From Mycolicibacterium iranicum (lineage in GTDB: Bacteria; Actinomycetota; Actinomycetes; Mycobacteriales; Mycobacteriaceae): a stretch of DNA of 64,000 bases. Below the pieces are notes generated by a model. That model saw only the letters and a list, made by a program, of their open reading frames with translations. It had not been told where the DNA came from and searched no databases. Positions 50,965 to 59,359 of this stretch are shown here, one piece after another. The DNA is taken from contig NZ_JACHVU010000009.1 in the NCBI RefSeq assembly GCF_014190915.1, forward strand, positions 124,001 to 188,000, given 5' to 3'. Within the stretch, counting starts at the first letter, position 1. Each line of letters opens with the position of its first letter. A program made the position numbers and the translations under genes.

Positions 50965-52131
50965 ATGCCAGCGCACATCACCGTCGTCGGCGCGGGTATC
51001 GCCGGCCTCGCCGCAGGCGTGGCGCTGCAGCGTGCCGGTCACTCGGTGACCGTCCTGGAGCAGCGCACCGACCTCGGCTCAGGTTCGGGAATCAGCATCT
51101 GGCCCAACGCTCTCGCGGCGCTGGACGAGATCGGCGTCGGCGACCACGTCCGGCAGGCCGGCGGACGGGTGACCGCGGGGGCGATCCGGTGGCGCGACGG
51201 CACCTGGTTGCGGCGACCGGCGACGCAACGCATCGTCGACGCACTCGGCGAGCCGCTGGTCGTGGTTCGGCGGTCCGCGCTGACCGACATCCTGCGATCC
51301 GCGCTGGCCCCACGCAGCCTTGACACGGGGATTGCGGCGACGGGACTGTCACTGGCGGGAGCATCGGTGCAGGTGCAGATCTCCGACGGCACTTCGCGCA
51401 CCACGGATGCGGTGGTCGGCGCCGACGGGGTCAATTCGGTGGTGGCGCGGACGCTGAACGGCGCCTTGCGAACCCGATACACCGGATACACCGCCTGGCG
51501 CGGGGTCGCCCGGTATGCCCTGAACCCTGAGCTGGGCGGTGAGACGCTGGGGCCGGGAACCCAGGTCGGCCATGTGCCGCTGGGCCCCGACCACACGTAC
51601 TGGTTCGCCACCGAGCGCGCACCCGAGGGGACGCGGGCACCGGACGGTGAGCACGCTCATCTGACCGCCAAGCTGGCCGGCTGGGCCGATCCCATCCCGG
51701 CACTCGTGGCGCACACCGACCCCGAGGACCTGTTGCGCAACGACCTGTACGACCGTGCCCTTGCGGGGCACTGGTCGCAGGGGCCGGCCGTGCTCATCGG
51801 CGATGCGGCGCATCCGATGCGGCCCCACCTCGGCCAGGGAGGCTGTCAGGGCATCGAGGACGCCGCGATTCTGGCCCGCTTCACCGAGCTGGCTCCGGAC
51901 CTGCCGACCGCGTTCGACCGCTTCGGCGCGTTCCGCACCCGGCGGGTGCGGCCACTGGTCCGCGAGGCGCAGATGATCGGCCGGATCATCAACCTCCGGC
52001 CCGCGGCCCTGGGCGGGCTCGCCGGCCGTGCCACGGCGTGGATCCCGGAGCGCGCGGTGACGTCGCACCTCGCGTGGATCGCGGCGAGGTCGGCATTCGT
52101 CTTGCCGACCGCCACCGACGTCGCCGGCTGA
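50965..52131 (+). CDS. FAD-dependent monooxygenase (UbiH/VisC-like hydroxylase family)
   Basis: A 388-residue flavin hydroxylase. GAGIAGLAAGVAL (FAD dinucleotide site) is at residues 9-21; VVGADGVNSVVAR is the DG motif; VLIGDAAHPMRPHLGQGGCQGIEDA is the GD motif near 280. It would hydroxylate an aromatic or similar substrate using NAD(P)H and oxygen. TAAGGT (50952-50957) lies 7 nt before ATG 50965, a leaderless -10. It converges on the rpf gene. The substrate is not predictable. Confidence 0.85.
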   Translation: MPAHITVVGAGIAGLAAGVALQRAGHSVTVLEQRTDLGSGSGISIWPNALAALDEIGVGDHVRQAGGRVTAGAIRWRDGTWLRRPATQRIVDALGEPLVVVRRSALTDILRSALAPRSLDTGIAATGLSLAGASVQVQISDGTSRTTDAVVGADGVNSVVARTLNGALRTRYTGYTAWRGVARYALNPELGGETLGPGTQVGHVPLGPDHTYWFATERAPEGTRAPDGEHAHLTAKLAGWADPIPALVAHTDPEDLLRNDLYDRALAGHWSQGPAVLIGDAAHPMRPHLGQGGCQGIEDAAILARFTELAPDLPTAFDRFGAFRTRRVRPLVREAQMIGRIINLRPAALGGLAGRATAWIPERAVTSHLAWIAARSAFVLPTATDVAG

Positions 52132-52152
52132 AGGGCGAGTGAGGCGCCCGGC

Positions 52153-52653
52153 TCAGCGCGCCGAGCGCGGCACGAACAGAGCCGTGCACATCTTGCGGAG
52201 ATCGACGATTCCGCCGAGCACCGAGGTCGGCATCCCTGCGCATCCGTTCGTGGCGACGGGCCTGGTGGCCGGCACCGGCGCCTGAGTGGCCGGGCTACCC
52301 CACACCTGGGCGGCCATGCCCTTGGCTCCGCACTTCGGCCAGGCTTTCAGACCCTGGGTGCGCAGCACGTTCTCGGCGACCCTGATCTGCTCGCGCCGCG
52401 GCGCGGCCGCCGGGTTGCCGATCCCGCCATTGGCCGACCACGTGGTCTGCTTGAACTGCAGTCCTCCGAAATGACCGTTACCGGTGTTGATCCCCCAGTT
52501 ACCGCCCGACTCGCACTGCGCGATCGCGTCCCAGTTGACCGAGTCGGCGCGAGCCGTGGCGGTGCCGCCCTCCATCGCCATCGGAACAGCGGCGAGCGCT
52601 CCGGAGATCGAGGCGGCCATGAGGCCCTTGCTGACAATCTGACGAACATTCAT
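52153..52653 (-). CDS. rpfE: Resuscitation-promoting factor (RpfE-like), secreted
   Basis: A 166-residue secreted protein. A signal peptide (MNVRQIVSKGLMAASISGAL, cleavage likely after ATARA) precedes the Rpf domain, SVNWDAIAQCESGGNW with the catalytic Glu in CESGG, and later NTGNGHFGGLQF. Rpf proteins are lysozyme/transglycosylase-like enzymes that cut peptidoglycan and stimulate regrowth. A C-terminal extension of about 55 residues (Pro/Ala/Thr-rich, then TNGCAGMPTSVLGGIVDLRKMC) with two Cys is atypical. It lies 242 bp downstream of a second rpf gene. RpfE identity is by synteny with Rv2450c. Confidence 0.8.
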   Translation of the reverse strand: MNVRQIVSKGLMAASISGALAAVPMAMEGGTATARADSVNWDAIAQCESGGNWGINTGNGHFGGLQFKQTTWSANGGIGNPAAAPRREQIRVAENVLRTQGLKAWPKCGAKGMAAQVWGSPATQAPVPATRPVATNGCAGMPTSVLGGIVDLRKMCTALFVPRSAR

Positions 52654-52844
52654 CTCTGCGGTCCTTCCCCGACCGTTTGTGACACAAGGCCCGCAGGTGA
52701 AAAGTGCTGCTCTTTCACGGTGCGGCTACCTGCAGTGTCGAGTGATGCGGGTCACCTGTTACCGAAGAGGCGAAAGTTTTAGCAGTTGCTTATATGACGT
52801 AAGGGGCTTCTGAGAAGAAAGAGGTATTTGCCTCCGCAAAACCC

Positions 52845-52879
52845 AAAAGCGGCGCCGACCGAGGGTCGGCACCGCTTTT
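52845..52879. terminator. Strong intrinsic terminator between the two rpf genes
   Basis: AAAAGCGGCGCCGACC (52845-52860), loop GAG, then GGTCGGCACCGCTTTT (52864-52879): a 16-bp stem with one G-U pair and A/T tracts at both ends. It terminates the minus-strand rpf gene at 52895, with TTTTGGGTTTT following. Confidence 0.88.
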
Positions 52880-52894
52880 GTGGTGTGGGTGGCG

Positions 52895-53218
52895 TCAGCC
52901 GTGCGTGCCGCAGACGGGCCACGCACCGATGCCCTGCGTCTGCAGGACGTTGTTGGCGACGCGGATCTGCTCTTCGCGACTGGCGTTGTGCGGGGATCCC
53001 GAGCCACCGTTGGACTGCCAGGTGCCCATGGTGAACTGCAGGCCGCCGTAGTAGCCGTTGCCGGTGTTAATCCCCCAGTTACCGCCCGATTCGCAGGCGG
53101 CGACAGCGTCCCAGTTCACGCCGTCCGCATTCGCGGTGCCGGTCGCCAGGGCCATGGGCGCCACTGCGAGCGCTCCAGCGATGGTGGCCAGACCAAACGT
53201 TGTGCGGATGTTCTTCAA
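52895..53218 (-). CDS. Resuscitation-promoting factor, minimal secreted form
   Basis: A 107-residue secreted protein: signal peptide MKNIRTTFGLATIAGALAVA... (cleavage near ANA-DG), then a bare Rpf domain GVNWDAVAACESGGNW (catalytic Glu) and NTGNGYYGGLQFTMGTW, ending CGTHG. There is no extra domain. It is a tandem paralogue of the rpf gene at 52153. A highly structured leader precedes it, and a strong terminator follows, so it is a single-gene transcript with its own control. Confidence 0.85.
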   Translation of the reverse strand: MKNIRTTFGLATIAGALAVAPMALATGTANADGVNWDAVAACESGGNWGINTGNGYYGGLQFTMGTWQSNGGSGSPHNASREEQIRVANNVLQTQGIGAWPVCGTHG

Positions 53219-53285
53219 CTTCGATCCTTTCGCCGAGCGCGCGCCGACGACACCCGAAACGACACACAGGTCGTCCGGGCGTGAT

Positions 53286-53402
53286 GCCTGCAGGGCAGGC
53301 GGTGTTGTCGGTTCGTGCCGTCTCGGTCAGGCACGACAGGGGAGGTCGACTCGGACCTCACCGGGCCTCAGACCCGGCAGCCACGGGCGGCGCCTGCCGC
53401 CC
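53286..53402 (-). ncRNA. Structured 5' leader of rpf with five consecutive perfect hairpins; candidate c-di-AMP (ydaO-type) riboswitch
   Basis: On the minus strand, in order: 7-bp stem with 4-nt loop (53385-53402), 5-bp stem (53361-53377), 6-bp stem (53342-53359), 7-bp stem (53313-53336) and 6-bp stem with 3-nt loop (53286-53300). All arms pair perfectly. The stretch GCACGAACCGACAACACC before the last stem resembles the conserved 3' part of ydaO-type riboswitches (CGAACCCG-ACAGCUAACC), and GGGAACC lies before the first. Such riboswitches control rpf genes in actinobacteria. It ends 68 nt before the start codon. The class is inferred; the structure is seen. Confidence 0.55.
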
Positions 53403-53460
53403 GGGGTTCCCACTCACACGCTGGTTCGTGGTTTTGAATTATTTGCTCCGTAAGAAGCTG

Positions 53461-54233
53461 TTTGGGACCGTACAAACCCATTTCGGCAAAGTCATCTCGA
53501 TCGAGAACGTGTCGCGAGCAGATCACGGAATGATCACGACGGATTATTTCTGTCTTTTGTGCAGGTCAACCGTTTGTTTGACGCGCCTGCCGGATCCAGG
53601 CGGGTACTTAGCCGAAGTGAGCCAAATCACCGGCCATTTGTGGCGTGCACCACGGTCCGCAGGCCGCCACCGGAGGGCGATTGCCCGGAACGAGACTGCC
53701 CCAGGGCAGAAGACGGCCTGAGAGCGCTCCGCGGTTCGCTGGGTGTCGCCCCCTCAGGCGCGGTGGTTACCCTTGTTTCGCTGCACTACACAATGACTTT
53801 CGCGCGGGCACGCACAACGTCTGTTCCGGTACACGATGTCAGACCCGGCGGCGGCTGCCCGAAGGTCCACGCGTGCACTGTGTTCGGCGCGCAGAACCTT
53901 CCACCCGCGGCAGGTGCGGGACGTGTCGACGAACTCCGGAACGTCAATGTCGTTGCGCAACAATGCCATCAGGGTGACATCTCCGCGCGGCACGGCGGAG
54001 TGTGTTCGTCCCGGGTCAAGAAAAATGCGTTATGCGCACCGGTTTCGCCCTGATGCTAATGAATTCGGTTCCCGCACAGGCGTCTTCATCACGTCGGGTG
54101 AAGCACACCTGCAAAGGTGTCGGCGGATTCAGCCCGGGCACCCGATCCGATCACGATCCTGCGCACCGATTCGCCGTCTTCCGATTGTCCGCAGAACTCA
54201 CGGCATACCGCCTCTGCGTCGTATCGGTGTTTG
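53461..54233. other. Intergenic region of about 770 bp with no supported gene
   Basis: Between the rpf leader and mobA. Plus-strand frames exist (for example 53559-54053 and 53836-54237), but they overlap one another, lack ribosome-binding sites and have biased Arg/Pro/Cys content. The region is less GC-rich than the flanking genes. It must contain the rpf promoter at its left side. Nothing else is recognised. Confidence 0.5.
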
Positions 54234-54836
54234 CTAGCCCAATCGCGGGGGCACCACGGCATCCATATCGGCGGCGGTGTTGACGTTGGCGAGGGCGGGC
54301 TGCTCGGGGAGCACGATCCGCTGGGTGTCGACGACGTCCACCAATGCCCGCATGCTGCGCTGCCCGGCAGCGACGAGCTCGCCCACGACAGCGTGCAGTG
54401 AGGTCCGGTAGACACCGGCCAGGTAGTGGTCACGGCCGTCCCACGGCACCACCACGTCGACGTTCAGACGACGCGCCGGGTCGGCCACCAGATCGATGAT
54501 CTCGGGCGTCAGCGCCGGCATGTCCACGGCGCACACGAAGGCGTAGGGAAGGCCGGCCTCGGCAGCAGCACGCAGGCCCCGGCCCGTCGCGAGAAGGGGC
54601 CCGACCCCGCCGACCTCGTCACGCAGCAGCACGGCGTCCAGAACGGGCAGTGCCTGGCCCGGCGCGGCGACGACGAAGACCGGCTCACACCGGGCGCCGA
54701 CCACCTCGACCGTGCGTTCCACGAGCGTGGTCGCACCCCCGGGACCGTCGATCGGCAGGGTCGCCTTGTCGCGGCCCATCCGGCGCGAAGCCCCACCGGC
54801 AAGGACAACGGCGGCCAACGGCAGCGATGACGTCAC
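54234..54836 (-). CDS. mobA: Molybdenum cofactor guanylyltransferase
   Basis: A 200-residue MobA: AVVLAGGASRRMGRDKATL (nucleotide-binding loop) and AFVCAVDMPALTPEII with the metal Asp. It transfers GMP to molybdopterin to give the bis-MGD cofactor for oxidoreductases such as formate dehydrogenase. GTG 54836 is preceded by TAACGT (54843-54848) at 6 nt, a leaderless -10. It corresponds to Rv2453c, next to korB. The KorAB pathway does not itself need molybdenum. Confidence 0.88.
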   Translation of the reverse strand: MTSSLPLAAVVLAGGASRRMGRDKATLPIDGPGGATTLVERTVEVVGARCEPVFVVAAPGQALPVLDAVLLRDEVGGVGPLLATGRGLRAAAEAGLPYAFVCAVDMPALTPEIIDLVADPARRLNVDVVVPWDGRDHYLAGVYRTSLHAVVGELVAAGQRSMRALVDVVDTQRIVLPEQPALANVNTAADMDAVVPPRLG

Positions 54837-54868
54837 ACCGCGACGTTAGCGCAGCTACCTAGGCTGAG

Positions 54869-55951
54869 TCAGTCAACAGTCCAGGTGTCTTTGCCCCGCA
54901 GCAGGGACTGCAGGGCGGCGGTGTCGTGGGCCCTGGATTCCCGGGCCGCCGAGAGCTGCTGGCGGGCCGCGTCGTCGTAGGTCGGCTTGTTCACCTTCCG
55001 GAAGATTCCCATGACCATGTGGTCGAGGTTCTGCTCGGACAGGCGCGACAGCGCGAAGGCGTACGCCGGGTCCTGACGGGTGGCGTCATGGACGACGATC
55101 TGCCCGCTGGACACGTCGGCCGTCTTGGCGACCTCCAGCCCGTATTCGGACTTGACGACGCAGTATTCGCCGTCGGCGCCGAAGGTGATCGGCTCGCCGT
55201 GGGTGACGTTGATGAGACGTTCCTCGGCGCCCTCCTTACGGAGTGCGTCGAACGAGCCGTCGTTGAAGATCGGGCAGTCCTGCATGATCTCGACGAGGGC
55301 CGCGCCACGGTGTTCGGCGGCTCCCCGCAGAACCTCGGACAGGCCCTTGCGGTCGGAGTCCAGCGCGCGGCCGACGAACGTCGCCTCGGCGCCGAGCGCC
55401 AGCGAGACCGGGTTGAACGGGTAGTCCAGCGAGCCCATCGGCGTGGACTTCGTGACCTTGCCGGTCTCCGACGTCGGCGAGTACTGGCCCTTCGTCAGCC
55501 CGTAGATCCGGTTGTTGAACAGCAGGATCGTGATGTTGATGTTGCGGCGGAGCGCGTGGATCAGGTGGTTGCCGCCGATCGAGAGCGCATCGCCGTCACC
55601 GGTCACCACCCAGACCGACAGGTCTTCACGGGCGAGCGCGAGACCGGTCGCGATGGTCGGAGCGCGGCCGTGGATCGAGTGGAACCCGTAGGTCTCCAGG
55701 TAGTACGGGAACCGGCTGGAGCAGCCGATGCCGCTGACGAACGCGATGTTCTCGCGCCGCAACCCGAGCTCGGGCAGGAAGTTGCGGATGGTGTTCAGGA
55801 TGACGTAGTCACCGCAGCCGGGGCACCAGCGGACCTCCTGGTCGCTGGTGAAGTCCTTGCCCTTCTGCGGCTGGTCTGTCTTGGGCACCAGGCTGGTCTT
55901 CGTCAGCTCGGCGGCCGTCAGCCCCAGGTCACTGCCGATCAAGTCAGTCAT
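54869..55951 (-). CDS. korB: 2-oxoglutarate:ferredoxin oxidoreductase, beta subunit
   Basis: A 360-residue TPP-binding beta subunit: VRWCPGCGDYVIL (Cys of the 4Fe-4S region), GIGCSSRFPYYLET, and VVTGDGDALSIGGNHLIHALRRN, the GDG...N motif for TPP and magnesium. With KorA it converts 2-oxoglutarate and CoA to succinyl-CoA, reducing ferredoxin, as a CO2-robust alternative to the dehydrogenase complex. GGAGGCGAA precedes the ATG. It lies 28 bp after korA. Confidence 0.93.
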   Translation of the reverse strand: MTDLIGSDLGLTAAELTKTSLVPKTDQPQKGKDFTSDQEVRWCPGCGDYVILNTIRNFLPELGLRRENIAFVSGIGCSSRFPYYLETYGFHSIHGRAPTIATGLALAREDLSVWVVTGDGDALSIGGNHLIHALRRNINITILLFNNRIYGLTKGQYSPTSETGKVTKSTPMGSLDYPFNPVSLALGAEATFVGRALDSDRKGLSEVLRGAAEHRGAALVEIMQDCPIFNDGSFDALRKEGAEERLINVTHGEPITFGADGEYCVVKSEYGLEVAKTADVSSGQIVVHDATRQDPAYAFALSRLSEQNLDHMVMGIFRKVNKPTYDDAARQQLSAARESRAHDTAALQSLLRGKDTWTVD

Positions 55952-55979
55952 TTCGCCTCCTCGCGCGTGCGCTCGTCGG

Positions 55980-57917
55980 TCATGCGTTCACTGCCTCGAC
56001 AGTGGCCGCGGCCAGCCGCGCGAACTTCGCCTTCTCGATTTCCTTCTCGGCCAGGGTGCCATCCAGGGCGGAGTCGATGATGCCCTCCACCTCGTCGGCC
56101 AGGAACGCCATTCCCTCGACCTTGGTCACCGACTGCACGTCGACCAGGTACTTGCCGCGGAGCAGCAGCGCGAGCTGGCCGAGATTCATCTCGGGCACGA
56201 CCACCTTGCGGTACTTGGTCAGCACCTCGCCGAGGTTGGCGGGGAACGGGTTGAGGTGGCGCAGCTGAGCATGGGCGACCTTGATGCCGTTGCGCCGCGC
56301 GCGCCGGCACGCCTCGCCGATCGGACCGTAGCTGCTGCCCCAGCCGAGCATCAGCAGCTCGGCGTCACCGGTGGGGTCGTCCACTTCCAGGTCGGGCACG
56401 GCGATGCCGGCGATCTTCTCCTGACGCAGCCGCACCATCAGGTCGTGGTTCTTGGGCTCGTAGGAGATGTTGCCCGAACCGTTGGCCGACTCCAGACCGC
56501 CGATGCGGTGCGCCAGGCCCGGAGTACCGGGGACGGCGAACTGGCGGGCCAGTGTTTCGGGATCCCTGGCGTAGGGCTGGAACGGCTCACCCTCCTTGGC
56601 GAAGGTGTGCTCGATCGGCTCGTAGGTCGAGATGTCCGGGATCGCCCACGGCTCAGAGCCGTTGGCGATCGCGCCGTCGGACAGGATCATCACCGGCGTG
56701 TGGTAGTTGATCGCGATGCGTGCGGCCTCGACTGCGATGTCGAAGCAGTCCGAGGGCGAGCGCGGCGCGAGCAGGGCCACCGGTGACTCGCCGTTGCGCC
56801 CGAACATCGCCTGCAGCAGGTCCGCCTGCTCGGTCTTGGTCGGCAGACCGGTCGAGGGGCCACCACGCTGCACGTCGACGACGACGAGCGGCAGCTCGGT
56901 CATCACTGCCAAACCGATGGCCTCGGACTTCAACGACACGCCCGGGCCGGAGGTGCTCGTGATACCGAGCGCGCCACCGTAGGACGCGCCGATGGCTGCG
57001 CCGATGCCGGCGATCTCGTCCTCGGCCTGGAACGTCATCACATTGAAGTTCTTGTGCTTCGAGAGCTCGTGCAGGATGTCCGACGCCGGGGTGATCGGGT
57101 AGGTGCCCAGCACGATCTGCAGGTCGGCCAGGTGCCCCGCGGCGATCAGACCGTAGGCGAGCGCCGTGTTCCCCGAGATCTGGCGGTACTCACCGGTCTT
57201 GAGCTTCGCCGGCGACACCTCGTAGGTGGTCGCGAAAGCCTCGGTGGTCTCGCCGAAGTTCCAGCCCGCCTTCAGCGCCAGCACGTTCGCCTCGGCGACA
57301 TCGGGCTTGCGCGCGAACTTCTCGCGGATGAAGGACTCGCTGTGCTCGAGCTCGCGGCCGTACATCCAGGACAGCAGACCGAGCGCGAACATGTTCTTGG
57401 CGCGCTGACCGTCCTTCTTGGTCGCGCCGATCGCCTCCACGGCGCCCAGCGTCAGCGTCGTCATCGGGACCGCCTGCACGACGTAGTCGGACAGCTCCTC
57501 GCTCTCCAACGGATTGGCGTCGTAACCGACCTTGGCGAGGTTGCGCTTCGTGAACTCGTCGGAGTTCGCGATGATCAGACCGCCGCGCGGGAGGTCGGAC
57601 ACGTTGGCCTTCAGGGCGGCCGGGTTCATCGCGACCAGCACGTCGGGACGGTCACCGGCGGTGAGGATGTCGTAGTCGGCGATCTGGATCTGGAACGACG
57701 ACACACCGGGCAGCGTGCCCTGGGGGGCACGGATCTCGGCGGGGTAATTGGGTTGGGTGGCAAGGTCATTGCCGAACAGGGCCGCCTCAGAGGTGAAGCG
57801 GTCGCCGGTCAGCTGCATGCCGTCGCCCGAGTCGCCGGCGAATCGGATGACAACCTTCTCGAGCTTCTGCCGAGGGGCCCCCGCGGTGCTCCCGGCCACG
57901 CTGCCGTTCTCTCCCAC
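55980..57917 (-). CDS. korA: 2-oxoglutarate:ferredoxin oxidoreductase, alpha subunit
   Basis: A 645-residue fused gamma-alpha subunit. The N-terminal gamma domain (VVIRFAGDSGDGMQLTGDRFTSEA) is followed by the pyrimidine-binding alpha domain (GNTALAYGLIAAGHLADLQIVLGTYPITPASDILHEL) and the transketolase C-domain. GTG 57917 is chosen since GGAAGG lies 7 nt upstream; ATG 57962 or GTG 57899 are alternatives. Together with korB it forms the mycobacterial KOR enzyme. Promoter-side palindromes lie upstream. Confidence 0.9.
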   Translation of the reverse strand: MGENGSVAGSTAGAPRQKLEKVVIRFAGDSGDGMQLTGDRFTSEAALFGNDLATQPNYPAEIRAPQGTLPGVSSFQIQIADYDILTAGDRPDVLVAMNPAALKANVSDLPRGGLIIANSDEFTKRNLAKVGYDANPLESEELSDYVVQAVPMTTLTLGAVEAIGATKKDGQRAKNMFALGLLSWMYGRELEHSESFIREKFARKPDVAEANVLALKAGWNFGETTEAFATTYEVSPAKLKTGEYRQISGNTALAYGLIAAGHLADLQIVLGTYPITPASDILHELSKHKNFNVMTFQAEDEIAGIGAAIGASYGGALGITSTSGPGVSLKSEAIGLAVMTELPLVVVDVQRGGPSTGLPTKTEQADLLQAMFGRNGESPVALLAPRSPSDCFDIAVEAARIAINYHTPVMILSDGAIANGSEPWAIPDISTYEPIEHTFAKEGEPFQPYARDPETLARQFAVPGTPGLAHRIGGLESANGSGNISYEPKNHDLMVRLRQEKIAGIAVPDLEVDDPTGDAELLMLGWGSSYGPIGEACRRARRNGIKVAHAQLRHLNPFPANLGEVLTKYRKVVVPEMNLGQLALLLRGKYLVDVQSVTKVEGMAFLADEVEGIIDSALDGTLAEKEIEKAKFARLAAATVEAVNA

Positions 57918-58260
57918 TCGCCTGCCTTCCGTGTCGTCCCCGGGTGCTGTCGGGGCCCGCATCTGGCGAAGTCCCACCGAGTCGCAGTCACTGTGACGCG
58001 CCGCCAGTGGTCGTCCACCAAAGTTTGGTGTCACTGTCAGTACCGATTATTGCACTTCTCTTAGGTAGCCCTATACCGGGCGCGAAGGTTGCCTGCAGGT
58101 AGACGCCGACAGAACGCGCTGCTCAGCGCATCGCCGACCGCGACCATGAGACAAAAGTGTGTTGTTCGTCACGTTCACGAGACATGTCGCGGGGGTCGAG
58201 GATTCTTAGAAAAAGTTACCAATCAGTAGCAGCCAGCTAGCACTGCTTTGACCGATTTCG
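57918..58260. promoter_or_regulatory. korAB upstream region with two palindromes
   Basis: The 343-bp gap holds GTCAC-T-GTGAC (57987-57997) and a perfect 15-bp palindrome CACCAAA-G-TTTGGTG (58016-58030). Both are upstream of korA and so are candidate operators. No gene is seen. The part next to the LacI gene (58130-58260) is AT-richer and may contain its end signals. Confidence 0.45.
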
Positions 58261-59268
58261 TCAGGGGATCGGCATGTTGTACGGCGTGATGACCTGAATG
58301 GGAACCGGCCGGGCCGGCTCGACGGGCAAAGCGCCCTGCTCCTGCAGGAGCAGACGGATCGCCTGGCGCGCGTCGGCACGCAGGTCGTTGTGCAGAACCG
58401 CCGAGATCCGGCCGTCCCTGAGCAGACGCCGGTTGTCGGCATCGAGGTCGTGGGCCACGAAGACCCGGCAGGTTCGGCCCAACTTCTCGAACGCCGACAC
58501 CGTCGCCACGTTGCCGCCCCCGACGGAGTACACGGCCTCGACGCCCGGGTTCGCCGCCAGCGCATCGTGGACCAGGCGCTCGTTAGTCGCGTCGATACCG
58601 TCGCTCTCGCTGACCTCGACGACGGGTCGTCCGGACCCGCGCAGTGCCGACCGGAACCCGACCTCGCGCTCGCCCTCGCCGCGGAAGACCGTGCGACTCA
58701 GGGTGATCAGCACCCCGGACGGCGAGGCGCCGAGCCACTGCTCGACCAGATACGCGGCGGTGACGCCCGCGCCGTGGTTGTCGATACCCACGTATCCGCA
58801 GCGCGAACTGGCCGGGACGTCGGTGGTGTAGGTGACGACGGGGACGCCGGCCTCGGTGAGACGGTTGACGGCCTCGGCGACGTCGGGCTCGTCCTGCGCC
58901 TTGAGGACCACACCGTGGCTGCCCCGGATACGCGTCAGGGCATCGACCATCTGGGCGGTGGAGCCTGTCTCCCACAGGTGGAATCGCGCGCGCACCATCG
59001 CCGGGGCGAAGGCGGGCAGCTCGGCCTCGACCGCGGCACGGAAGGCGTCGGAGAAGCGCTGCGGGGTCTGCATCACCACGTCGACGAGGAAGCGGCGGCC
59101 GTTGAGACGCAGCTGCGCGCGCTGCTTGTCCAGATCGGCGATCGCCTGCCTGACCTCGGCCACGGTGTTCTCGCGCACCCCGGGCCTGTTGTTGAGGACG
59201 CGGTCCACTGTCGCTTCGCTGAGCCCAGACTGCTGGGCGATCTCGCGGACCTTGTAGCGGTGCGGCAC
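58261..59268 (-). CDS. LacI-family transcriptional regulator
   Basis: A 335-residue LacI regulator: HTH YKVREIAQQSGLSEATVDRVLNNRPGV near the N-terminus, hinge, then a periplasmic-binding-protein-like sensor domain (VDVVMQTPQRFSDAFRAAVEAEL; VGIDNHGAGVTAAYLVEQWL; VFVAHDLDADNRRLL). GTG 59268 is preceded by AGGGG; longer frames upstream lack a signal. It is divergent from the PhyH/Idh operon and is its probable regulator, binding a sugar or polyol. A TGATTG-N6-CGATCA dyad at 59325-59342 could be the operator. Confidence 0.87.
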   Translation of the reverse strand: MPHRYKVREIAQQSGLSEATVDRVLNNRPGVRENTVAEVRQAIADLDKQRAQLRLNGRRFLVDVVMQTPQRFSDAFRAAVEAELPAFAPAMVRARFHLWETGSTAQMVDALTRIRGSHGVVLKAQDEPDVAEAVNRLTEAGVPVVTYTTDVPASSRCGYVGIDNHGAGVTAAYLVEQWLGASPSGVLITLSRTVFRGEGEREVGFRSALRGSGRPVVEVSESDGIDATNERLVHDALAANPGVEAVYSVGGGNVATVSAFEKLGRTCRVFVAHDLDADNRRLLRDGRISAVLHNDLRADARQAIRLLLQEQGALPVEPARPVPIQVITPYNMPIP

Positions 59269-59324
59269 GTCATCCCCTTCGGCCAGGGCCAGATTGTGAG
59301 GTGTTTTTGATGGTTTTCTGCGGT

Positions 59325-59342
59325 TGATTGCGGTCTCGATCA
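59325..59342. promoter_or_regulatory. Candidate LacI-type operator dyad
   Basis: TGATTG-CGGTCT-CGATCA is an imperfect 18-bp palindrome (one mismatch pair in the arms), in the 91-bp gap between the LacI regulator and the dioxygenase gene, 17 bp from the dioxygenase ATG. LacI proteins often repress both divergent units from such a site. Confidence 0.4.
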
Positions 59343-59359
59343 CAGCAAGACTAGCGGGC

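Noticed and set aside
53200..54237. Three overlapping plus-strand frames between rpf and mobA
   Set aside because: Mutually overlapping, no start signals, one overlaps the structured leader; composition unlike the neighbours.
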